Of a DNA stretch of 64,000 nucleotides, positions 1-9,774 are shown one piece after another. The notes under the pieces were generated by a model, which searched no databases, was not told the DNA's origin, and saw nothing but the letters and a program-made list of their open reading frames with translations. The translations under genes were made by a program, and so were the position numbers. The DNA lies in contig BCJJ01000008.1 of assembly GCA_039545355.1 (NCBI GenBank), positions 558,001 through 622,000 on the forward strand, given 5' to 3'. This stretch comes from Trichosporon coremiiforme. Taxonomy: Eukaryota > Basidiomycota > Tremellomycetes > Trichosporonales > Trichosporonaceae. How positions within the stretch are numbered: position 1 is the first letter of the stretch; each line of letters starts with the position of its first letter.

Positions 1-76
1 TCGCTCCAGTCTCTGAACTTACTGTAGGGATAGTCTGGACCTGCGAGAGACTGCGGGATGCTTGGCGGTCGATCGC

Positions 77-995
77 TTACTTGCCCTGTCCATAGTCATA
101 CTTCTCGAAGAACGCCTTAGCGTCCTTAGTGTCGGACTTGGCCCGGGGACCACGGATGCGGCCGCGGTCGGCCTCGTGCTTCCGGCGCACCTCGCGGTCC
201 TCGCGGAGCCAGCCGAGCGCGAGCTGGAACAGGTCCTGCTTGCCAGGGGTCCACTCGAACATGGGGCGGGGCGTGCGGCCCATCTGAATGTGACAGATGT
301 GGGTCGGGAATGACGAGAGACCGTCAAAGATGTGCGTAGCGTCTAAGGTCAGCACGGGCACCGGCTGCTCAGTACTCACAGAGAATGGTGGCCCCACGGA
401 TCTCACTCTCCTGCACGAGGAAGTCAATGAGGTCCGCACGGACGAGCACGTCCAGATCAACTGTGACCTCGTCCAAGAGCAGGACGTCCCACTCGCCCAT
501 GAGACCCATGCAAAGCTGGACGCGACGGCGCTCGCCGTCCGAAATCTGGTGCATGTGCCAGTCGAGGTCGACGTCGAGAATTTCAAGCAACCGGTCGCGG
601 CGCTCAGCGTGGCGCCAGCCGCCGACGGAGTCGAGGAAGTGCGACACGACAATGTCGGAACGAACTACGGGGTTCGAACTCCATTCCGTGCCGAGATATA
701 CAACTCCCTGTTGGTCAGCTACTATTGCGCCCAGGAAGCTTACACCAGGAGGGTTCATGAAAACATCCTGACCGAGGATCTTGCAGTTGCGGGTCTTGGT
801 GAGGCGCTTGCCGGCGAGAATGCGGAGGAGGGTGGACTTGCCGGCACCGTTCGCACCACAGAGGAGTGCGCGGCTTCCGGGAGGAAGCTGGATCGTGATG
901 CCGTCGAGGACGGGCTCCTGACCCTCCTTGAAGGCAAAGGTGAGGTTGTTGCAGTCGATGGCCAGCTCGGGGGGGCCGTTGGATTCAGCGGCCAT
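77..995 (-). CDS. CAF16: CAF16-type soluble ABC ATPase
   Basis: Single ABC ATPase without membrane segments, related to yeast Caf16, a non-transporter ABC protein linked to the CCR4-NOT/Mediator machinery. Exons on the minus strand are 995-744, 707-380 and 342-77, giving 281 aa, close to the family's usual size. Walker A GANGAGKST is at residues 47-55, the signature ISDGERRRVQ and Walker B LLLDEVTVDLD follow at about 140-170, and the family motif YLGTEW precedes them. After the second intron the frame reads ILYATHIFDGL, which is diagnostic for CAF16. The 36-nt intron 708-743 has no stop and length 3n, so reading through it would add 12 residues before YLGTEW; I treat it as an intron because of its GTAAGC donor and CTGACC...CAG end. 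The ATG at 995 is the first in frame. It is divergent from NAP1 across 885 bp. Confidence 0.9.
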
Positions 996-1880
996 GATCG
1001 GTTAGGCAGGGTTGAAGATGTTCGGTCGTCCAGAAGTTGCGGACAAGTACAGGAATCAGAGGGTTCAAGCTCTGGATCGCGAGTTCCGTACGGCCCGAAG
1101 GTTGCAAGGCACGAACGCACGAGGTGTCTTGGCGATGACGCTATGTCGAGTGCCACATGTCGCTTGGGCCAGATCCGGTATTTTCGCCGTGCATCGTAGA
1201 AGGTCTGCGGGCGTGCGGGTGTGGATGCGCGGGTGCGCTGCGGGTGGGAGAGCTTCCCACAATCTGAGCCTGAGGCTGATGCCTGAATGCCTGAGCAAGG
1301 CTGAGCCCCTGCCTGGGATTCAGCCAGTGCGCGGTCGGAGAGCTGAGAAGAGCTGACGGTTGTTTGCGTGTGTGGGCTGGACTGGCGGGGTCGAAAAATC
1401 TGCTCCCGCTATTTCGTTGGCTTTTGAAACGATGAAGTAATGGACAGCGTAATCGTTCAAGCTTAAGCGGGGGTGAGTCAAGGATTGTGGAGGCGAGCAT
1501 GCCGATAGGTGGGTGATTGGGTGAGTAGACAGGCAGCTGCAGGCAGGAGAGCCGCATCATCGGCGGACAGGGCGGGAGCAAATTTATTTGGCGGACCATG
1601 AACACCGGCAAGGGCTCAGCAGGGCATGGACCACGGTGGAACGCCTACCAGGACTACCAGGCGCCGGACAGCCAGCAGCCAGCCAGGGCGGCCAGGCCTC
1701 CCACAGGCCCACAGTCTCCGTGTCGGCTTCTGCCTACTTGGGTGGGTGCTGTCAGCCCAGGGCAGGCCACTGTGTTGCGCGCTCGCTCGCTGGCCGCCGT
1801 GTTGTTGCTCTGACTCTTTCGTTCGCCACCTCATCCCTCTTCACCACCTCTCCACTCCTTTGATCCCCCCATCCTCAACC
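996..1880. promoter_or_regulatory. divergent promoter region CAF16/NAP1
   Basis: 885 bp between the start codons of CAF16 (minus) and NAP1 (plus). The last ~60 bp before the NAP1 ATG are pyrimidine-rich, typical of a fungal 5' leader. I see no RNA gene and no open frame with coding-like third positions here; individual operators cannot be assigned by eye. Confidence 0.5.
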
Positions 1881-3729
1881 ATGTCGGAGTCTCAGGACAT
1901 CAAGCCCCGTGCCGAGGACGACCTCATCGCCCCCACCCCCCAAAACACCCCCCTCAACACCCAGGTTCTCGCCAACCGTCCCGCCGGTCTCGGAAAGCCC
2001 CAGGTCGAGGACGTCGCCGAGGACGAGGACGAGGATGATGACGGAGAGGACGTCTCTGGCGTCAACCCTGCCAGCCTGCTCGCCAGCGTAAGTGTCTGCA
2101 TCCCCTTCGCCCACCGTCGCGCTGTCTGCGCCGAGCCAAACGCGCGATGAATTGCGCTCTTTCGTATCGCTTTCGCCTAGGGACGAACCCGTCCCTAGGG
2201 CGTACCGTTCCAGGTCGCACGGAAAACTTTGCCTCCATCGACGATGACCACCACGAAGGCTTGTCGCACGCACCGCGCGCGCCAGGGCTTGAGCACGTCA
2301 GGATCAAGGTGCATGTGTCAGTATTCCACGCACTGGTGTGCTCAGAGCCATGCAGATCGTGCATCAATGCATGACCGCCGAAAGTTGTTCGCCCGCTCGT
2401 ACCCCATTCAGTTACCCTCCCTCCCGCCTTCCCCTACCATCACCCACTCTCGGATTATCGAGATGCTGACGGTCACAGAACCCCGCGCTCCTCGCTCTCG
2501 CCCAGGGCAAGCTCGGCTCGCTCGTCGGCCGTCCCTCTGGCTACATCGAGTCGCTTCCCCCTGCCGTCCGCAGGCGTATCGACGGCCTGAAGGGCCTCCA
2601 GGTCGAGCACTCGAAGATCGAGTCCGAGTTCCAGCTCGCCATCCTCGAGGTCGAGAAGAAGGTGAGTGGTACCGCAGCGCACGCTTTGCGTTTGCATCAT
2701 GGCATCGTTGTTGGTGCTGTGCATGACGCGTGGTGTTGTTTGTGTGCATTCAATCCACCATTGTGGCAAGCAGGAGGCGTACACTAGTTTTCCGAAGCAG
2801 ACGTGCTGACGATCGCACAGTTCCTCGCCAAGTACCAGCCCCTGTACGACCGACGTGAGGCGATCATCACCGGCAAGGAGGAGCCTTCCGAGAAGGAGGT
2901 CGAGGAGGGCAAGAACGCCGACTCTGACGACGAGGACGAGGAGGAGGAGGGTGCTCAGATCACCGAGGTTGATGACGAGGGCAAGGAGAAGAAGGACGAG
3001 GGTGCCGACGCCAAGGGTATCCCCGAGTTCTGGCTCACCGCCATGAAGAACTCGATGCCCCTCGCCGAGACGATCACCGACAGCGACGAGGAGGCCCTCA
3101 AGTCGCTCGAGGACATCCGGTTGTCGTACCTCGACGGCCAGGCCGGCTTCTGCCTTCACTTCACGTTTGCTCCCAACGACTTCTTCGAGGACAAGGAGCT
3201 CACCAAGACGTACTACTACCAGGTAAGTAGCGCCAGTACGTGTGCTACGGCAGCTAACACCAAGAAGGACCAGGTCGGCTACGGTGGCGACTTTGTCTAC
3301 GACAAGGCCGTCGGCTCGGACATCAAGTGGAAGGAGGACAAGGACCTGACGAAGAAGATCGAGATCAAGAAGCAGCGCAACAAGACGTCTGGACGCACGC
3401 GTGTCGTGCGCAAGAGCGTGCCGACCGAGAGCTTCTTCAACTTCTTCAAGCCTCCCCAGCCCCCGACGCGCGAGGAGCTCGAGGAGGGCGACGTCGACGA
3501 GGAGGAACTCGAGGAGCTCGACGGCCGCCTCGAGATCGACTACCAGCTCGGCGAGGACTTTAAGGAGAAGATCATCCCCCGCGCCGTCGACTACTTCACC
3601 GGCAAGGCCCTCCGCTACGAGGACGACTTTGAGGACGAGTTTGAGGACGACGACGAGGACTACGAGGACGACGACGACGAGGACGGCGCCCAGCAGGGCG
3701 CGGACGGCCAGGACTGCAAGCAGCAGTAA
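1881..3729 (+). CDS. NAP1: Nucleosome assembly protein NAP1
   Basis: Histone H2A-H2B chaperone that shuttles between nucleus and cytoplasm and helps assemble nucleosomes. Four exons, 1881-2087, 2479-2661, 2821-3222 and 3274-3729, all phase 0, give 415 aa; yeast Nap1 is 417 aa. Exon 2 carries the start of the NAP fold (GYIESLPPAVRRRIDGL, then a long helix), exon 3 continues through FWLTAMKN to the acidic loop, and exon 4 has VGYGGDFVYDKA, KKQRNK and ESFFNFFKPP, all NAP1 hallmarks. The N-terminus and the last ~40 residues are runs of Asp/Glu. The acceptor of intron 3 could instead be at 3264, which would insert Lys-Asp-Gln. Intron 1 is 391 nt, much longer than the usual 36-60 nt here, and contains a perfect hairpin (see 2176-2199). 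Confidence 0.95.
2176..2199. repeat. perfect 10-bp hairpin inside NAP1 intron 1
   Basis: Left arm CCTAGGGACG (2176-2185), loop AACC, right arm CGTCCCTAGG (2190-2199): exact complementarity over ten pairs. It lies about 90 nt into the 391-nt first intron of NAP1. It could be a structured intronic RNA element or a small insertion scar; no snoRNA C/D or H/ACA box set is convincing around it. Confidence 0.85.
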
Positions 3730-4201
3730 GCTGTGAGACTTGGACAACTTGTAGATTGTTTTCCCCGAGATGCTTTCGGCCATGACCTGAACAACACTCA
3801 AAGCAACAAGGGCGGCAACATTGACAACATGACAACATTGACCTCGACACAAAACACACAAAAAGAACATACCCTCCACCTGTTGGGCTGACGACAACTC
3901 TTCCCGTTTTCGTCAGTCCAAACGAGGGGATAATGGAGCATGAAAAGTAATGGGGACGAAGGATATGTGGGCGTTAATTGAGTAAATTGGCTTTATTTTT
4001 GCATAATTGATCAATCACCCTGGTCCCAGAGACTAACAACAGAGCAGCGTTGGCGGTGGCGAGCAGTGCGAGCGGAGCGGGCGGAGTGTACTGGGTGGCA
4101 GGAGATAAGCAGGAGGAGATGGATGAGCGACCGAAACTAACTATACTTACAGACGAGTATACAATAATGCCGTGTGTCCTGTCCTATACTAATACACAGT
4201 C
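3730..4201. other. convergent 3' intergenic region
   Basis: 472 bp between the stop codons of NAP1 (plus) and the Zn2Cys6 gene (minus). It holds the two 3' UTRs and an A/T-rich patch near 3960-4020 (TTATTTTTGCATAATTGATC) suited to 3'-end formation. I see no gene. Confidence 0.5.
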
Positions 4202-7200
4202 TTATGTATCCGCAACGACGACCTGTTCGTCGTACCATGGCTCAGGCTCGGGTGGCGGGCCAATAATCTCGAGCAGACGGTCCCAGCTCGCCTTGTCGTT
4301 GGCGGCGGGGAAGGTGGCGGTGGGGTCGCTGGGTGGCCGCAGAGCCCACGGCGCAGGCCACTCGTCAAACATGGGCGCGAGGGTCGGCGTATCGCTGTTG
4401 AGGGCGGGGTACTGCAGCGGCAGCGCGGGAGGGGGGAGGCTGAACTCCTGCCCAAGAGTGAGGAAGGGGGAGTGGGCGCGGCTGACAGCCCTGCTGACTA
4501 GAGGATCGGGGCGGTCCGCGCCAAGCGCTTCTGGATCCTCGTCACTCGACTCCGACTCTGGTGCCGACGGGTCAGGGAGTTGTCGCGAAGGCTCAGACTT
4601 GACGGGGCTGGTGCGCTGCAGGAAGCGGTCGATCTCGTTCGCCTGTCTCAGCATCTGGTCCAGCACCGTCAACTCTGAGCGCAAGTGGCGGTCGAGACGG
4701 CGCTGCGTCGCCTTCTCCGCGTCCAGGTAGGCCGAGAACAGCTTCCGGATCTCGCGGTAGTTGTACTCGCAGTCGCGCTGTTTGCGAGCGAGCAACAAGC
4801 CCAGAACGCACGCTGGCGCAAAGCCAGATGCCACTACCATCCACTTGAACCGGTCGAAGGGGTCCTCGTCGTCCTTGAGCAGGCTGAGGCGGTGTCTCAG
4901 CTCCGCGCCCGCTGAGAGAACACACGCCATACGGCTCTGCGGGAATCCGGCATGCAGGAGGTACGGCCGGTGGAGGGAGATGCGCGCTTGGTGGAACTTG
5001 CTGACGAGCGTCTGGCGCTGTTGCCTAAGCCAAGGGTGTGCGGCGTCAGAAGTCGTGTCGGGGTTCTGGAACCGGAACGCGGGCGGGAGCGCCCCCTCCC
5101 ACTCGAGAAGGAGGTATTCACAGTGCATCACTGCGTCGTGGCGGCGGGGGGTCAGGCCGAAACACTGCGTGAGGATGATGCCGATAATCTGTGCGAGGCG
5201 GAAGTGCAGGATCAGGAAGGTCGACTTGGTCGTGACGCTGATGGGGTGCGAGACGCGCTGCGTCAACTCCTCATCGGAGGCATTCGCCGGCATGCGCGTC
5301 GTGAATGAGGCATCTTGGATCGCGAGAGGGCGCCCGAGGAAGTACGAGATGGACCTGGATGTCAGTTCGGCACCGGCAGAAGAAACGGACCGATCGAGGA
5401 TGAAGAGTTCTGATGTCAGCTAGTCGACTGTGAATCATACACAGCACTCACGAGCCCAGAGACGACGCCGGAGCTCAGCCTCTTTCGGTGGCAAGTTCCA
5501 CACTTGCCCGTCGACATGGAATCTGCCGTAAGCTTCGCAAGGCCAGCAATTAGCTCACCCCTGCGCTTCGGCAGCACGGACGGCGCTCCCGAGCGTATTC
5601 CACGCCTCCGGCACCCGCCTGGTCGAGACGAGGTACAGCGACAGCTGTTGTCAGCTAAACGGTTACGGAGACCACAGCATTGTCCACACTCACCAGTGCA
5701 TATGCTCTGACGGTATCCATGCTCTCGCCGCGGTACGTCGGCGCCTCACTGAGTGCGCGGCGTGCACAGTCGAAGAACCGCGAGCTCATCGTCGCAAAAT
5801 CCTTCTCCTCCTCGGGCGTTGAGGCACTGAGCAGCGCGCCAAAAGCAAGCACAACCTGGAACAGCGCGAGCCAGCGCAGATCAATCCGGCCCAGGTCCTC
5901 GAACTCGCCCCGGATGCGCCACAGATCGGCGTACTTGCCGCTGAAGTCGGGCTCGTACAGGATGTCCATCCACCTGATCGTCAGCATTGCGGTCGTTAAG
6001 CTCGAAGGCAGGGGAGATGTTGAGCTTACGAGTTGTTCAGGTCGAAGAACGCTTTCACGAAGCGCTCGCACAGAGAGCGCCGGGGCAGCTGACTGTCGAC
6101 GTGCCGGATCTGCTCGAGGAGTGCTTCCGGCGCACCTTCCTCGAGCGGGGACACGAGCTCCTCCGCGGAGGTGCCGTTCAGAAGCGTGGTTCCGTCCCCC
6201 TGCGCATTAGCTGAAGTTTCGCGCTCTTATCAGCTCCAATCCACGCTCACATTGACGACGCTAGCGGCCAGGCGGGGGCCGAAGTGGCTCGTGCCGTAGA
6301 ACTGGACATGGCCTGATGTCAGTTACGAGAGCACGCCAAGCCAATTGTTGACGAGCACTCACGACTGTGCTCTTCACCTGCACCTTCGTGCGCAAGACTG
6401 CCGAAGCCTTGCGCGCCGCCCTCCTGCATGAGCACATCACCATCCGCCTGTGGACCCTGTGGTGGAGGTGGACGCCAGTTGCCGCTTGAGTCGGACCCGT
6501 CGGAGGCACGGCGGGCATCTTGGGTTGGTGGCGGGGTCCGAATTTCGTGCCTCTCCGACGACAGCGGCTGCTGGACCGCAAAGTACTGGTCGCGGCGGTA
6601 GGGAGCGGGCGGACCATGACCATCAAAGCTGCCACCGGGCGTTGGGAGGTGCGGGCGCGACCACGGCCTGTAGGCGCGATACCCCGGGCTGGGTCGCATG
6701 TCATCGTCGCCGCCACGATCCGGCGAAACAGCAGGCATGGGCGAGAGTGTAGGGACGGATCGGCCAGAAGACATCTGCGACAGCGACTGCAGCGAGTGCG
6801 CGCTGTGCACGCTGTGCATGCTCGCTGTCCGGCCCATGGCGATCGGCGTGATCGGGGGTAGCAGGACTGGCCTTGGGGTCTGGTGCGGATCGTCGCTGAG
6901 CCTTCGCTTCTTCTCTGTATCACTCGGAGGTGAAAAGTAAGGTTGGTGGTGCGCCGCATGCGGTGGCAAGGAGATGGACATTGAGGGCCGCGGTGCAGAG
7001 GATTCGGGGAAACGACACGCCTCGGGGACGTTGCGCTTCGCGCAGTGATGGCATGGCTGCATGCCGTCGCACTGATGTCAGCTGGTCTTCGAATGGCTGG
7101 TGGCAGCAGTGCCCGCCACTCACCCGCTGTTTCCGTCGGTTACACTCGGTGCACGCAGTTGCTTGCCGACCGCGACGTCTTAAGGCGATGGCTCCAGGTG

Positions 7201-7342
7201 TGGTGATGGGGGACATGAGGTCATGGGACGGCGACCTGCGCCGTGGTGTCGGAGCAGAGGATACAACTTCGTAAGTGTCGGAGGGGAAGGGTCGGTATCT
7301 AGCCACGGGCGGTGGCAAAGGGCCGTACGGAGACAGGGGCAT
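4202..7342 (-). CDS. Zn(2)-C6 fungal transcription factor
   Basis: Zinc-cluster DNA-binding regulator with a fungal-specific (Fungal_trans, MHR) middle domain. Exons on the minus strand are 7342-7124, 7071-6363, 6312-6251, 6199-6030, 5973-5694, 5644-5559, 5522-5452, 5409-5391 and 5354-4202, giving 922 aa. The cluster C64-x2-C67-x6-C74-x5-C80-x2-C83-x8-C92 spans the first intron. A disordered Ser/Pro-rich linker follows to about residue 310. The regulatory domain then reads VQFYGTSHFGPRLA, SWMDILYEPDFSG, YLVSTRRVPEAWNTLG, GFHVDGQVWNLPP and SYFLGRPLAIQD in the usual order. Intron 5390-5355 is inferred: removal turns a broken stretch into DRSISYFLGRPLAI. The last 150 residues are acidic and Pro-rich, a plausible activation region. 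Target genes are unknown. It is divergent from the G alpha gene across 2.4 kb. Confidence 0.9.
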
Positions 7343-7612
7343 AGCTCAAGTCCCTCGAGCGCGGCTGGTGGGGATGGTTAAATGGGCTCTGGAGGAGTCG
7401 TCCGAAAGTGTCGTGACTCCATGAGAGAAGAGCGTTATGTAGAGAATGATACCGATCGATGCTGGCAAACAACGAGGAAGGTGGGTAAAATCATCGTCGG
7501 GCGACTGCAACAATAAACAGTGCATGGGCTTCGGCAGGTGCCCTGGTGGGCTCTCTTCGCACCTGAGACCCGGGCGACAGCTTGCTTGCTAGGCTAAGAA
7601 GCTTGACGTTGA

Positions 7613-7628
7613 TGTGTGTGTGTGTGTG
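7613..7628. repeat. (TG)8 microsatellite
   Basis: Eight uninterrupted TG dinucleotides in the region upstream of the zinc-cluster regulator. Confidence 0.95.
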
Positions 7629-8320
7629 CTGAGGAGGGCAGAGGGGAATGGGAAGAGGTGTGCGGTCGTGGGACGGGCCGAGGATCCGAAGCAGCGTATC
7701 AACGTCGCACCCTCGCACGATAGCTGGCGGCCAGTCGCGGTGGAGAAGGGGGGGCGTTTGATCTACCGCCGATCATGAAATCACCGGCACCTTCCTTCCT
7801 CGGCACATGCTGCTTCTGCAGCTCTGCAGTGAGCAAGGGGTCCAGGGGGGCTTCAACCTCCGAGAATCCGAAGTGGAATGCCGGTGATCCATCCCGATGA
7901 CGAACGGGCATGCCATGTCGAGCGGCCGGACACCCTGAGGTCAGGTGTGAGTGGACGCTACGCTGACGAAGGGTGATGCCAACAGGTTGATCAGCATCGG
8001 ATCGGGGTCCACTGTCACACAACCGATCGGCGGCGCAGGCCACCCGGCTGTTGCGCGGCACGCGTTGCTTGCGCGCCGATTGGAATGTGACTTGCTGCGT
8101 TATGGCGGACGGGACCGAGCGAATGGGGTTACTGCCCATCCTCCTTATCTCGCTCGGTCGTTTGTCGGCCCCGGGGTTTCAAGAACGGACTGCTTGTCAG
8201 GGTGGGCAGTGTTTCGCGTTCGAACAAGGGCCGCCGTTTCCGAGACTTATACGGCGAGACCCAGACACGGACGAAAGAAGGACGGACGGACTCCGGACGT
8301 ATCTCGCTGCAAGATCCCAA

Positions 8321-8339
8321 GGGGGGGGGGGGGGGGGGG
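8321..8339. repeat. 19-nt poly-G tract
   Basis: Nineteen consecutive G on the plus strand, preceded by CCCAA and followed by CACGG. It can form a G-quadruplex on the plus strand. Homopolymer length is the least reliable part of any assembly, so the exact count is uncertain. Confidence 0.9.
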
Positions 8340-9774
8340 CACGGAGAAGAAAACTGCTTCTGATCGGCGCTCATAATCGGCTGTCGCTGGCCCCTTGGGC
8401 TGCAGAGCTGCTGTTGGACCGCCCTACAAGTTGACGGATCTGCGCCTTGAACGCTCGTTTCGTGGGGCGGCGATCGAGGAAGACAACCCAGAAAGGCGTG
8501 CAAGTTTGACTGCGCAGAATGTATACTGCAAGGCAATCGGCGGCGAGCAGCGTGGAGATTGCGCGAATTGGCGAGGTTGCGTGGATGATGGAGGCATTAT
8601 GGTCGATAGGCGGGGCTGGGTCGGATCTTTGAGGAAGCTCTCGTCGGATCGATGACAGACGGCGTCGTGGACCGAGATCTGGAATGTGCCGCCAAGGATG
8701 GCGAGGAAGGCATGGACGAAGGCGTGTGTGCGGACTCTGGTGTTCGAAAGGCTTCCAGCATGTCCAGAGCCGGGGCGGGCGCACCTTCTTCGGTGCGGGC
8801 ATTGTGGTCGCCTGCGGACCTTTGCCCGTGGGCGTGGGCTGTGAGGCTGGCTGAGCTGGCTTGGGATAGCCCTTAGTCCGACATCTATTGTCTCGAGTGC
8901 ACACTGTCTCGGTAAGCCACGTCCGAAAGCACAGAGGGAGACGCCGCGCACAGCGCAGGGGCCGCACCCCCAGGAAACCGACCTCTGCGTACGGCACAAA
9001 GTCAGCCTAGACGTCAGTGCTGCGCGTGAGCGGGGCTTGGGCTTGGGCTTAGGCTCATCAGGCTTGACGCCACAGACAATCATGCACCCATCCACACCAT
9101 GCACCTCGTCCTTTTGCTGCCTTTCCTCTTCACACTGCTCTCTCTTCCCCGCATACCTGTCGAACATTCCAACCCAATCTGCTGCCAGCACACCGGTGCC
9201 GCTCAACGTCTACACCTTCACCTAACTCTCCACTACCTGGCCGTGTCCGAAATCCTTGGCTCACCCTCTTACATACCTCCCCAAGAGGACAGAGAGGGCG
9301 TTCCAGACCAAACGAGTGTCGATGAGCTGGGCGCCAGCCGCACAGACGTCATGATTCATGAAGCGGTATCCAACTGCGCGCTCGCTGGAATGGGTCAATC
9401 AGTGATGGTCGCGGGCCTTGCGCTGGGGTCGCTGTCCCACAGACATGACAACAACAGGACAGACAGCCTGGGCGGGCGTTGTGGCGTTTCAGCACGACGC
9501 GTTACACACAAGGCGACACACCACACACCAGCGCCCGCTTTCTCAACCTGCGCCGCGGCTGCCTTAGCTACCTCCATGCGTCTGCGGCTCCCGCTCGAGG
9601 GGACGCATCACGTTTGAATCCCCGGGACGTCTCGGTCATGCTCCTCCGCCCTCGCAGCCCACCCCTTAGTTCAACAACAACCTTGTCAACTCACTCCACA
9701 CTTTGTGTCCCCCCTTCTCCGATCTGTTCGATACTCCCTCTACGCCGCCACTCCGTCTCGACCACTCATCCACC

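Larger units (their letters stand above)
7343..9774. promoter_or_regulatory. 2.4-kb divergent intergenic region
   Basis: Between the start codons of the zinc-cluster regulator (minus) and the G alpha gene (plus). It contains (TG)8 at 7613-7628 and an uninterrupted run of 19 G at 8321-8339. Pyrimidine-rich leader sequence precedes the G alpha ATG from about 9640. Open frames here (for example 8424-9206 minus) have no family resemblance and no coding-like third positions, so I call no gene. The length suggests extended regulation of one or both genes. Confidence 0.45.

Noticed and set aside
8424..9206. 260-aa minus-strand frame
   Set aside because: No ATG-supported start of good context, no family resemblance, Arg/Ser/Cys-rich composition of non-coding G/C-rich DNA.
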